Shown here: piece after piece, positions 25,010 to 34,464 of the stretch | Position numbering within the stretch: the stretch's first letter is position 1 | How the letters are laid out: every line of letters starts with the position of its first letter | The notes under the pieces: model-generated | Told to the model about the DNA's origin: nothing | What the model saw: the letters and a program-made list of their open reading frames with translations, nothing else | The model's database searches: none | Source of the DNA: Bryopsis sp. KO-2023 | Taxonomy: Eukaryota > Chlorophyta > Ulvophyceae > Bryopsidales > Bryopsidaceae | NCBI GenBank assembly: GCA_030272585.1 | Contig: BSYQ01000015.1 | Location: 186,001-250,000, forward strand | Direction of reading: 5' to 3' | DNA length: 64,000 bases | Translations under genes and position numbers: made by a program

Positions 25010-25503
25010 ATGGACCGGCGTGAGCAAGAACGTATATTTCTGTACAACGACCTACAAAGTCTGAGCAGGAAAATCAAGCAACTAATATTGGTAAGACGTA
25101 CAACAACACCTCGCCAACGCACCCTGGAAATAATTCAAAAACACCTCGACGATTACATGCTGGATCTTGAAAGATGATATTGTATGTTCAGGAAATATAT
25201 TACCTGAGTGGGCTCGACGACGACGAAATCCAACATCTTACGCAGCAAAGCGCCTCACAGACGCCATCCACCACAACACATGACACACCAGCTCCACAAC
25301 CACCACAGACAATGGCGACAAGCACCAGCAGCGACCACGCATGTCCGAGTCGTCCCCGTCACCGCCGACCACTCCACCTCATACTACCACACCCGCTTCC
25401 CCAAGACAATATGGGCATCCAAGACAGCTCGCCACCAAGACCACAGCGCCCAGACACACCTACACACACTGATGATATGGATCACACATTAGAATCACCA
25501 TAA
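25010..25503 (+). CDS. Accessory gene e, unit A: small spliced protein
   Basis: Exons 25010-25090 and 25192-25503, 130 residues. Exon 1 (MDRREQERIFLYNDLQSL...) is a charged helix and matches the unit B copy residue for residue over most of its 27 codons. The GT-AG intron is at the same place, and exon 2 opens EIYY in both. Beyond that the two copies use different frames of related DNA, so one tail is frameshifted or the tail is not constrained. An unspliced alternative of 55 codons (stop 25177) is also possible. Family unknown. Confidence 0.5.
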
Positions 25504-26136
25504 ATCATCACCGCCTCACCTGCAGAAGGGGCGATGTGGGAGAGACAATAAAAAAACGACATGCAAGGAGGCCAACACATGAAATACAATCGGGAGCGGG
25601 GACAGGGGAAATAGGGAAAGACGGCAAAGGACACAAAATATGTTAATAGGCCATCCTGGTGTTGTCAATATGTAATGGACGTTTGTTCCTTTGTTTGTTT
25701 ACTATCAACATTCTTTGCCTTCGTGAAGTTTACATCCTCACATAAAAATCATGATAAAAACATACATAGCGTACAGCGCACCACCCCGATCATACATCCG
25801 CTTTCTGCAAATCTTTCAATACAATCTGAAATTCAAGTTCCATGTTGAACACTTAACCTATTTCCTTGATACAGATAACATCCTTGATAAAATGACATAC
25901 CACAGTACTCCTCCCTAATGATTATTAATTAACTATCCTCAATCAAAAAAACATCATCACCGTGACATCACACAATTCACCAAACACAAAAATATTTAAA
26001 CCACACCGGCCATTTGTATCTACCATACTTCCACACCTCGACTCACTAGCCGACACTCTTTCCGGACTCCAATTCCGTACGGATCCAAACCCCGTGATCC
26101 ACAAGCGCCATGCCTATCCGTCACCCAGATACCGCA
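25504..26136. other. Spacer between genes e and f, unit A
   Basis: No supported gene. Unit B carries an extra small gene (g) in the matching interval; I could not find a counterpart here. Confidence 0.4.
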
Positions 26137-26445
26137 ATGCCCACACCATCCCTTGGAATCGCGCTCTCCCATGCCATCAGGCAGCTCCGTTGGAACATGT
26201 ACGATGGAGCATACTTCCTCCAAGAGTTACGTGACGCACGGACACCACAAGATATATCAAGAGCTCGCTGGATCTACAACAGTATTGCCCGCAACATGAT
26301 CAACAACCTATCAATGATCATCTCCCTCATACCACGTGCACGAGGCGTGCATGACCTCACCGAGATACGTGATGCATGGATCCATCGATACAATCTCTCC
26401 TCACGTCATGAGCGTCATCCCATAAACGGCGTCACACGCCATTGA
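26137..26445 (+). CDS. Accessory gene f, unit A: 102-residue helical protein
   Basis: The start at 26137 gives 102 residues, the same length as the unit B copy from its aligned Met. An in-frame Met at 26110 would add nine residues. Kept motifs are LGIALSHAIRQLRWNMYD, LRDAR(T/S)P, LSMIISL, a W(I)xRYN block and HP(I/V)NG near the end. The pattern predicts three or four amphipathic helices with many Arg and His. No family recognised. Confidence 0.65.
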   Translation: MPTPSLGIALSHAIRQLRWNMYDGAYFLQELRDARTPQDISRARWIYNSIARNMINNLSMIISLIPRARGVHDLTEIRDAWIHRYNLSSRHERHPINGVTRH

Positions 26446-26709
26446 CCACAAATATTGCCTAAAGGGGATAGCATTGCTCAGGGAAGTCTAAAGAGGAGGT
26501 CTACAAAACCAGCATCCACCTTTGTTGAAGTAGAATGGAGTGATTGGGGTTTTGGAGTTTTGGGATTTTGGGGTGACACCCATTGGAGCGGTGGGCTGTC
26601 GTAGTGCTGTAAACATTGTTGAGACAGATATCCTTTGCAAGGAAGATATCCTTGATGGCGGACATATCCTTGGTGACGAAGATAACATTACTTCAATCAT
26701 CAAAACTTG

Positions 26710-27290
26710 ATGCTGTGAATGTGATTGTAATGCTGTGATTGTAATGCCGTGACTAATAATGAAAATGATCGATGTTGGCGGAAATCAGCCAGCGGGCGAC
26801 ATTCCAGCGGCCGACAACCACCAATCGCCGACACACCATCTGCCGCTGAAGCAAGAAAAACTGACTCGCGGCAACCACGCCTCTTGAAAGCCGCTCAGAT
26901 AACAACCCGTGAAACCCTGACTGCCCAAACCGCCCCCAAGAAAACCAGGCCCAGACAGTGTAGGCTCCTTTCTTGAATTGTGATGGTGACGGCGGCTGGG
27001 GTCAAGCGGCTGAGCAAACATGTTGTAACCCTGCTGACCAGCCCCCTGGCCTGGCGTTGCACGGGGTTGTGGTTCTTCCCCCTTTCTTGAACTGTGAATT
27101 GTGATGGTGACGGCGGCTGGGTTGAAGCGGCTGACCAAACACGTTGTAACCCCGCTGACCAGCCGCCTGGCCTGAGCTGATGCATGGGGTTGCGTTTTTT
27201 CCCCCTTTTTTGAAATGTGATGATGACGGCGGCTGGGTTCAAGCGGCTGAGCAAACACGTTGTAACCCCGCTGATACCATTCAGCCGCCT
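26710..27290 (+). repeat. Left-end repeat of unit B plus extra GCGGCTG units
   Basis: The first 300 bases match 16799-17090. Unlike unit A, two further copies of a GACGGCGGCTGGG...GCGGCTGA(G/C)CAAACA..GTTGTAACCC(C/T)GCTGA unit follow. Unit A seems to have lost these by recombination between repeats, since it resumes at a sequence found earlier in itself. Confidence 0.75.
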
Positions 27291-27481
27291 AGACTCCAAA
27301 TGATTGCATAATTCCATTACTTCTACATTCTAGATCTTTATGATTTCATAGACGAAATCTGATGTCCATCTAGAGATGTAGTACAGTTTGTAGATGGACA
27401 GGTTTATATAAGGTGAGAAAAATCCTTTTGCTATTCATTGTGAATGGTGTATTCCAATATTCTTCGGACAGATTATATATT

Positions 27482-30400
27482 ATGGGCGATCACGAAACAC
27501 CACAACTACAAGCAAATGTGGCATCGACATCTACCATGCCTTCGTTACCATGGCTACAAAACGCAGGCACTGTTCTGCCTCTTCTCAGTAATATGGGGAC
27601 CAACGATGCTGAACAAGTGTTTGATCGACGTTGTGCGTTTTGTAACGCTTTGTTGATGCCATCGGAAACAAAGACAATGTGTTGTACAAAAGGCAAACAT
27701 GTTCTTGCACGATTACAACCTTTGCCACTGGAGCTACGGAGTATATACAAAACCCGAGACTTTTCAAGGTTATCAAGACAGATGAATAACCAGTTCTGCT
27801 TAACAGCAATTGGAACCTCAACCGATGGAGGGTTTGACACATTTGCTGGCCCTGCTTTCGTCCGTTTGCATGGGAAGGTGTATCATCGTGCTCTTCCTAC
27901 TTCGATGGAGGGACCTCTACGTTGGTTTATACATGCACCCGCAGAAAGGAATTATCGTAACCTTAACCAAGACACGGTCAATTCCATAGCTTCAATCCTT
28001 GACAGTGTGAACCCCCATGTGCAAGCCTTCCGAAGAGTATCACAATTTTTAGACACCGTTCCTCCCGTCGATACTATTGAAGTGTACCATCAAATGGACG
28101 ATGCACACGCGGATGAAATAGCAGTTGTATTTAAAACTGTTGCGGATCGAGAAACACCAAGCCCACGTTATGCCATTCGTTTTCCAATCAACGGTGGACC
28201 AATGGATGCGGAATTTGTAAGCATTCATAGTAGCATATATGAGTGTCTACAATATCCGCTTTTTTTTGTGACCGGAGAGATAGGATGGTTTGCACCCCCT
28301 GCAGAACGTCCAGATATATGTTATCGATCGACCAAAGGGGAACCCATCTCTCTAATGATGTACACACGGCAGCGCATTCTATGTGAGCCTCGATTTGGGC
28401 AATTAGGGCGTCTCATGCAAGAATATGTGGTGGACATGCAATGTCGGATCGAATCTCAACGTTTGAACTACATGCGTTCTCCTGAATTCCAGGCCAACTT
28501 GCTGCTCCGTCGAGAGTGTGAAACAATAGGAGCCGATGGATCAAATCCTGGCGGTCGTATTTTTTTGCCCTCATCATTTACATCAGGACCTCGCCGCCAA
28601 CGACAATTGACGCAAGATGGGTTAGCAATAGTTGCTCGAATGGGTAGACCATCATACTTCATTACAATGACATGCAACCCTCATTGGCCTGAAATACAGG
28701 CATTATTATCTCCAGGTGAAACTGCCTTCGACAGGCCAGACGTGACCGTACGGGTGTTCCATCGCTACCTTGCCCAGTTTACGAAAGATTTAAGGCGAGG
28801 GTTGTTCTTCGGAAGGAAAGCCCAATATATCCTTCGAGTGGTGGAGTTTCAAAAACGTGGGTTACCTCATGCCCACATTGCAATTAGAGTCGAAGGGGAT
28901 CAACCCGTTGCACCCGAGGTAATCGATACTTTTGTATCTGCTGAAATGCCACCAGCAGAGCAGCCCGAGCAACAAGAACTCGTGAAGACGTTTATGACAC
29001 ACAGACACACACCACGATGTTCTACTGGAACAGCAAGATGTAGTTATGATTATCCAAAAAATATACAAATGGCAACAACTTTTGATGAGCGGGGGTTTGT
29101 GCAATACCGTCGTCGCACACAAAATGATACACTTGTGGTGCCTTATAATATGCGGATGTTGGAGAAGTACAAATGTCACATAAACGTGGAGGTGGCAGCG
29201 ACAGTAAATATTGTTGCTTATTTGTATAAGTACATATACAAAGGACCCGATAGAACAAACGTCGCCACACAGGATGAGTCAAACGAGATCACGGCATATG
29301 AAAATTGTCGATACCTGTCCGCAACCGAAGCGATATGGCGTATATTTGGATTTCAAACCAACACACGCGACCCATCAGTAGGAACTATTTCGATTCATCT
29401 TCCGGGAGCGGATACTATACTAGTGACGCCAGGTGAAGCCCCATCTGTTGCTGCACAAAACCAAAAATCGATGCTTTTGAGATACTTTGAGCGGCCACAA
29501 GGGTTCAGAAGTTTAACAATTATTGAGTATTATGAGAAGTACCGCATCCTTTCTAGGTCAGAGGCTCTGGAGTACCGAGGTGGCGAACGATATTTGGATC
29601 AATGCAACAGGATGATTGTACCAAGAGTACAAAGTCGATATTTGTGTCGAATGTGGATGGTGATGCCACGGGTCGGAGAATTGTTCTACTTGAAGTTGTT
29701 ATTGAAATTCCATGCGGCTGATTCTTTTGTTTCATTGCGTACAATTGATAATACAGTATATCGTACGTTCCACGAAGCCGCTATTGCAGCGAATCTAGTG
29801 CAAAATGATGAAGAGGCTTCGATGTGTTTGGCGGAAGCATGTGCGGCATTATATTCGCCATCTCATTTGCGATCCTTATATACTATATTAGTATGCGATG
29901 GTGCCAATGCACCCTTGCTCTTCAACATGTATGGAAATTATCTTGGTCAAGATTTCAACCAAGGTGCATCCACAGGACTTCATCCTTTTGATGCACCACC
30001 ACCGCCGTTAACACCGCACGCAAAGAATGAGTTACTTAAGGACATATGGAGACGTTTGCGAGCTGCTGGGAAGGACCCCATTGATACTTCCTTGCCACAA
30101 CCATTGCAGAACAACACCGAATTGACACGTGCAATGTTAGCATACGATTTGGATGAATATACGACTATATTGGATGAAATGTTATCCATTGCATCCAACG
30201 AGCAACGTGGCATTTATGATACTTTACAACAAGCCGTTCACAATAATCGAGGAGGATTGTTCTTCATTGATGCACCAGCTGGCCGTGGGAAAACTTTTGT
30301 CTTAAAAATGATCACAATGGCAACGAGGATGCAACAACATATTGCACTTGTGACAGCGTCAACGGGTGTAGCAGCAATTGATCATGATGGAGGAACAACC

Positions 30401-31534
30401 GCACACAATATGTTTCGTATCCCGATAACAACACCAGGGGAGAGACATCCTGATGGCACAATAGAATGCAACGTTTCAGCAAATTCACAACGTGCCGCCC
30501 TTTTGATTGCAGCAACGATTATTATATGGGATGAAATTGCTATGGCGCATCGTTGCCAAGTTGAAGCGGTTGATACGTTGCTGCGTTTTCTACGAAACAA
30601 TCAACAACCCTTTGGAGGTGTTATTTTCATTATATCCGGTGATTTCCGACAAACACCACCCGTTGTTCTTCAAGGAACACAAGCGGATATTGTGGACGCG
30701 TCTTTGAAGTCCAGTCCTTTATTCCAACACTTCCAACATCTGAAGTTAACCATAAATCAACGGGCAGTGCCAGGGAGTCAATGGGCGAATTTTGTGGATA
30801 CTATAGCGATGCAACCTTCAACAAACACATTATCTTGCGTTAATTTTCCAAGCGAGATTCAAATATTCACTGATTGCGCCGCAGCAAGCCAATGGCTAAA
30901 TATTGGTTGTACTCCAGAAAACAAACACAACCGGGCGATCTTATCTTTTCATAATATTTTGGTGGATCAACACAACGAGATATATTTGACAGCAATGTCT
31001 GGCGAAGAACATCGATTTGAGTCTTTCGATACTGTTGCAGAAGATGCTAATATTGATGATGAGTACCTGCACAATGCGACAACCCCAGGAGTGCCACAAC
31101 ATGTTTTGAAGACGAAGATTGGAGCTTCGATGATGATTCTACGGAATTTGGACCCAACAAAACGCTTGATGAATGGAACAAAAGTTATATTCCGTTCTAT
31201 TGTTTCACGACGGCTTTTGGAGGTCCAAATTGCGGGGACAAACAACATAGCATTGATTCCGCGAATCAAATTTGATTTCAAAATTACAAATACTGGAATC
31301 ACAATGCAAAGATCACAGTTCCCATTAACATGTGCGCATGCTATAACTGTGAATAAGTCGCAAGGGAAGACGTTGGATAGAGCGGTTCTGGACATTCGGA
31401 CAGCTGCATTCATGCATGGCCAATTGTATGTTGCCTGTGGACGTGTGCGCAATGCCGAAAATTTCGGCATCTTGACAACTGCAGATGGAAAAACTTCAAC
31501 AGACAATGTCACATACCAAGCATTGGTGGATTAG
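27482..31534 (+). CDS. Helitron Rep/helicase, intact
   Basis: 1350 residues from ATG 27482 (MGDHETPQ); an in-frame extension to 27413 exists. Order: N-terminal region with a CAFC...CC Cys cluster; Helitron-like N domain; Rep domain with FITMTCNPHWPEI (about 390-402), the HUH motif PHAHI (about 460) and the double-Tyr block YLYKYIYKG (about 577-590); then a PIF1-type SF1B helicase with Walker A APAGRGKT (about 931), Walker B IIIWDEIA (about 1014), SGDFRQTPP (about 1053) and NKSQGKTLDRA (about 1291). It nicks and unwinds DNA for rolling-circle transposition in the nucleus. Length and all key residues are normal and there is no OTU or RPA domain. No intron or frameshift, so probably active. Confidence 0.97.
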   Translation: MGDHETPQLQANVASTSTMPSLPWLQNAGTVLPLLSNMGTNDAEQVFDRRCAFCNALLMPSETKTMCCTKGKHVLARLQPLPLELRSIYKTRDFSRLSRQMNNQFCLTAIGTSTDGGFDTFAGPAFVRLHGKVYHRALPTSMEGPLRWFIHAPAERNYRNLNQDTVNSIASILDSVNPHVQAFRRVSQFLDTVPPVDTIEVYHQMDDAHADEIAVVFKTVADRETPSPRYAIRFPINGGPMDAEFVSIHSSIYECLQYPLFFVTGEIGWFAPPAERPDICYRSTKGEPISLMMYTRQRILCEPRFGQLGRLMQEYVVDMQCRIESQRLNYMRSPEFQANLLLRRECETIGADGSNPGGRIFLPSSFTSGPRRQRQLTQDGLAIVARMGRPSYFITMTCNPHWPEIQALLSPGETAFDRPDVTVRVFHRYLAQFTKDLRRGLFFGRKAQYILRVVEFQKRGLPHAHIAIRVEGDQPVAPEVIDTFVSAEMPPAEQPEQQELVKTFMTHRHTPRCSTGTARCSYDYPKNIQMATTFDERGFVQYRRRTQNDTLVVPYNMRMLEKYKCHINVEVAATVNIVAYLYKYIYKGPDRTNVATQDESNEITAYENCRYLSATEAIWRIFGFQTNTRDPSVGTISIHLPGADTILVTPGEAPSVAAQNQKSMLLRYFERPQGFRSLTIIEYYEKYRILSRSEALEYRGGERYLDQCNRMIVPRVQSRYLCRMWMVMPRVGELFYLKLLLKFHAADSFVSLRTIDNTVYRTFHEAAIAANLVQNDEEASMCLAEACAALYSPSHLRSLYTILVCDGANAPLLFNMYGNYLGQDFNQGASTGLHPFDAPPPPLTPHAKNELLKDIWRRLRAAGKDPIDTSLPQPLQNNTELTRAMLAYDLDEYTTILDEMLSIASNEQRGIYDTLQQAVHNNRGGLFFIDAPAGRGKTFVLKMITMATRMQQHIALVTASTGVAAIDHDGGTTAHNMFRIPITTPGERHPDGTIECNVSANSQRAALLIAATIIIWDEIAMAHRCQVEAVDTLLRFLRNNQQPFGGVIFIISGDFRQTPPVVLQGTQADIVDASLKSSPLFQHFQHLKLTINQRAVPGSQWANFVDTIAMQPSTNTLSCVNFPSEIQIFTDCAAASQWLNIGCTPENKHNRAILSFHNILVDQHNEIYLTAMSGEEHRFESFDTVAEDANIDDEYLHNATTPGVPQHVLKTKIGASMMILRNLDPTKRLMNGTKVIFRSIVSRRLLEVQIAGTNNIALIPRIKFDFKITNTGITMQRSQFPLTCAHAITVNKSQGKTLDRAVLDIRTAAFMHGQLYVACGRVRNAENFGILTTADGKTSTDNVTYQALVD

Positions 31535-32213
31535 ATACACAAAATATTAGATGGAGCATATAGAAAATGTGGATAAAACGACGAAAGCACATGGAGATTT
31601 CGATACGGAAGTGCGACACATATTATATAAAGGATATCGAAATGTGGATAAAGAACGACGATTCTTCCACGATAGAGTTTGAAAAAGAGGATATACCAAG
31701 AATTGGAGGGTTCGCAGAGGGAATATTAGCTCCATTCGTTCTTTCGTTTTCGCGCTTGAAGGACCAAACATATTTGAACACGTGAAGCATGTGGGAATTT
31801 CGATACATATTACATGGAGCAAATAAAAAAAGTAGAAAAGAGCGACGATTCTTCCACGATAGAGTTACAAAGAGGATATACCAAGAATTGGAGGGTTCGG
31901 AGATTGCATGGAAAGCGCATGGCGATTTCGATACAGAAGTGCGACACATTTTATATAAAGCATATCGAAATGTGGATAAAGAACGACGCTTCTCTTCCAA
32001 AATAGCGCTTTCGTTTCAACGCTAGAAGGACCGAACATATTTCAACACGCGAGACATATAGGGATTTGATGGCGGCTGGGTAGTAACCATTCTTTGGTTT
32101 GGTGTGATATTTTTGTAATTTCATATTTCTTTGTTGTTTTTGGCTTCTACGCATGTAATATTTGGCTTCTACGCATGTAATATTGATTAAGTGATATGCG
32201 GATTCCGAAACAT

Positions 32214-32282
<69 letters not shown>

Positions 32283-32527
32283 TTTGGTTTGGTTAAAATG
32301 AAAGCCTTTGTTTTACAAATACAGAAAAACAACAAAACACCCCCCCTCTGCAACATGCAACATAAACCAAAATGCCTTGCAAACGCCTCCCAATGCTCTC
32401 TTAACTGGTTTGCTTAAAACGAAAGCCTTTGTTTTACAAATACAGAAACAAAAAAACGCCCCCCCTTGCAACATGCAACATAAACCATCAAAAAAACACC
32501 CCCCCTTGCAACATGCAACATAAACAA
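31535..32527. repeat. Repeat-rich segment between Rep/helicase and gene a, unit B
   Basis: From 31560 to 32045 a block containing GAAATGTGGATAAAGAACGACG and ATATACCAAGAATTGGAGGG occurs at least twice with rearranged parts. A (GT)n run follows at about 32215-32267 and then (GA)n. From 32287 to 32526 are tandem copies of an AAAGCCTTTGTTTTACAAATACAGAAA segment and three of CCCCCTTGCAACATGCAACA. Open frames of 60-125 codons here shift between copies and are not supported as genes. Confidence 0.7.
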
Positions 32528-33103
32528 TCAACCAGATTGCCTTGCGAACGCCTCCCAATTCTCTCTTATCTCGTTTTTATCACCACCAGCACCCCCCTTT
32601 TTTTTTTCCGCCACCATCCGCTTCTCTTTGCCTTCGTTCCTCTCACAATCAGGAGCTTTTTTCCTCTCCACTGGAACACGCTTCTCTTTTGTTTCGTTCC
32701 TGTCATTGTCCACCACTTTCTTTCTCTCCACCGCAACCCGCTTCTCTTTACCGTCGTTTCTACCACTGTCGACCACTTTCCTTTTCTTGACATCCTTTTC
32801 ATTCGTCAAACTACACTCAGATTGGAACTTACGAAGACTCGCGCTCATCCCAGCGACAGAAGTTTTCACTATCTCCAGGACTTCTTCCACCACCGAATCC
32901 CTTTCCCCTTTGACAGCTTGAGCAACTTTACTCACTTCCATTTTTTCTTTTTGAAGTGCTGCGATGCGACTCTCTAGCGCTTTCTTCTCTGACACCCAGG
33001 CCTTTTCAGCTTCCTCATACCCAGTGATTCGAGCCATCAGCGGCTCAAGCGCCGCCCTCAGACTCGCCAACTCCTCAGCTTGCGTGGACTTCCTTGGAGG
33101 CAT
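32528..33103 (-). CDS. Accessory gene a, unit B: coiled-coil protein with basic repeats
   Basis: 191 residues on the minus strand, ATG at 33103. The N-terminal half is a long coiled coil (AEELASLRAALE, SEKKALESRIAALQKEKM). The second half repeats a motif of about 17 residues, (G/E)KEKR(V/M)xVE(R/K)KK..D..RN, three to four times. It is the only accessory gene on the minus strand and is divergent from gene b (about 240 bases apart), so the two may share a promoter. The unit A copy is broken by a stop. No family recognised; a structural or nucleic-acid-binding role would fit but is a guess. Confidence 0.7.
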   Translation of the reverse strand: MPPRKSTQAEELASLRAALEPLMARITGYEEAEKAWVSEKKALESRIAALQKEKMEVSKVAQAVKGERDSVVEEVLEIVKTSVAGMSASLRKFQSECSLTNEKDVKKRKVVDSGRNDGKEKRVAVERKKVVDNDRNETKEKRVPVERKKAPDCERNEGKEKRMVAEKKKGGAGGDKNEIRENWEAFARQSG

Positions 33104-33346
33104 TTTGTTATCTCAACGTTCCATACGCACCAACAAAAAAAATACCAAAGCCAACACCGAATCCCTTTTAAAACAACGTTCCGCAAGGAAATGACGCCAC
33201 AGACAGAACGTCCCAATCTGATTTTACCCCAGCAACACAACATCACATCACGAAAGAATACATCAATCCCATCAGATAGGACAGTCGCGCGCATTAAACG
33301 AATAAACCTAAGCGAAACCACGAATGGACTCAGTAGTGTGGCGCAA

Positions 33347-34342
33347 ATGGATCCCCGCGACGAAAAAATCGCTCAGCTCGAACAAGAGAACCGTGTGCTC
33401 AAAGAAGAGCTCAGAAGTGCACAGCAAAAGCTGGCGATAATTCAGTCAATAGTCAATGCCACAGGAGTATCAGAGACAGTGGAGGAGACGGAGGTGGATG
33501 AATTCGCAGTACCAGAGACAGTGGAGGAGACGGAGGTGGATGGATTCGCAGCAACAGAGATTGAGAGTGGCGGGGGGGGCGGTGCACCCAGCGGTGAAAC
33601 AGGAAGCGACAATGGCGGGGGACCGAACGTGGAAACGGAACATACAACACCCAGCGGCTCAGGCCAGGCGGCTGGTCAGCAGCGCTCCACCTTCGAGCAG
33701 GAGGCACTGCCGCCATCGTCAACTGGGCTGTTGGACCAGCCACCACTTCCGCCTGAACTCAACCAGTCCCCGCTTCCGATTGGGCTGAACCAGCCGCCAC
33801 CGACAGCTGGGCTGTTGAGCCAGCCGCCACCCCGTCCAAACCCTCTCAACAGACGCCGGGGTACAAGAATCAAAGGGCCGTTTCCGCAGAGTCGGCAGCA
33901 CGGTTCGTCGGTGAGGTCACAACCCCTGACGTACCCAGTGGAAAAATCGCCATCGACGTGCTTCTTATGCAAAAAAAAAAAAAAATGGCACGTCCTTACG
34001 AATAGGTTTTGCACAAAACATAGCATATGCAATAAAGAATCGTGTATTGATAAATGGTGGGTTTTGAAATCGCTTGCAATGGCAGAACGGGGGGGAAGGC
34101 CAAGGGTTGGAAAGATCTTTATCCCATCGGACATACGAGGACCAGTTTCTGATAACAACAGACCATGCCACGTCTGTCATATAGCAGGGGACGCTTGCGC
34201 TGCACGTCACATTTGTGACAAGATAGCAGAGGCATACGTAGACATGGGCAGGAAAAAACATATTCCCACCGAAAGGGCAACAGATTTTGATGAAATGCCA
34301 ACGGATTATCATGGTGAATGGTGGTACGCGGAAAGAGGGTAG
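33347..34342 (+). CDS. Accessory gene b, unit B: coiled-coil, proline-rich, Cys-rich protein
   Basis: 331 residues from MDPRDEKIAQLEQENRVLKE. Same plan as in unit A: coiled coil, an acidic repeat (ETVEETEVDEFA, twice), proline-rich linker, then the conserved Cys-rich C-terminal half (CFLC, RFCTKHSIC, ESCIDKWWVLKS, GRPR...KIFIPS, CHVC, DEMPTDYHGEWWYA). The linker includes a copy of the unit's own satellite sequence (33655-33685), translated as SGSGQAAGQQRS. The longer open frame back to 33080 overlaps the divergent gene a and is less likely. Confidence 0.7.
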   Translation: MDPRDEKIAQLEQENRVLKEELRSAQQKLAIIQSIVNATGVSETVEETEVDEFAVPETVEETEVDGFAATEIESGGGGGAPSGETGSDNGGGPNVETEHTTPSGSGQAAGQQRSTFEQEALPPSSTGLLDQPPLPPELNQSPLPIGLNQPPPTAGLLSQPPPRPNPLNRRRGTRIKGPFPQSRQHGSSVRSQPLTYPVEKSPSTCFLCKKKKKWHVLTNRFCTKHSICNKESCIDKWWVLKSLAMAERGGRPRVGKIFIPSDIRGPVSDNNRPCHVCHIAGDACAARHICDKIAEAYVDMGRKKHIPTERATDFDEMPTDYHGEWWYAERG

Positions 34343-34464
34343 ATGGATGATTGTATGGACAAACATAAAATACTTTTTGTAAAAAAAAAAGGAAAAAAAC
34401 AGAGTGTTGCAGTGTTACGTCATGGAATTTAACCATCATATTTCGCAAACGTTTTACAACGCAA

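Larger units (their letters stand above)
16799..26709 (+). mobile_element. Helitron-associated unit A (no replicase)
   Basis: The left edge is set by a stretch of about 290 bp (16799-17090) that recurs almost unchanged at the left edge of unit B (26710-27010). Inside are accessory genes a (broken), b, c, d, e and f in the same order and orientation as in unit B. A matching right-end stretch (TTGTTGAAGTAGA... to ...GTAAACATTGTT) lies at about 26521-26613. No Rep or helicase sequence is present; its place is taken by a 255-bp tandem duplication. I infer a non-autonomous derivative of the unit B type. Exact ends are not proven. Confidence 0.65.
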
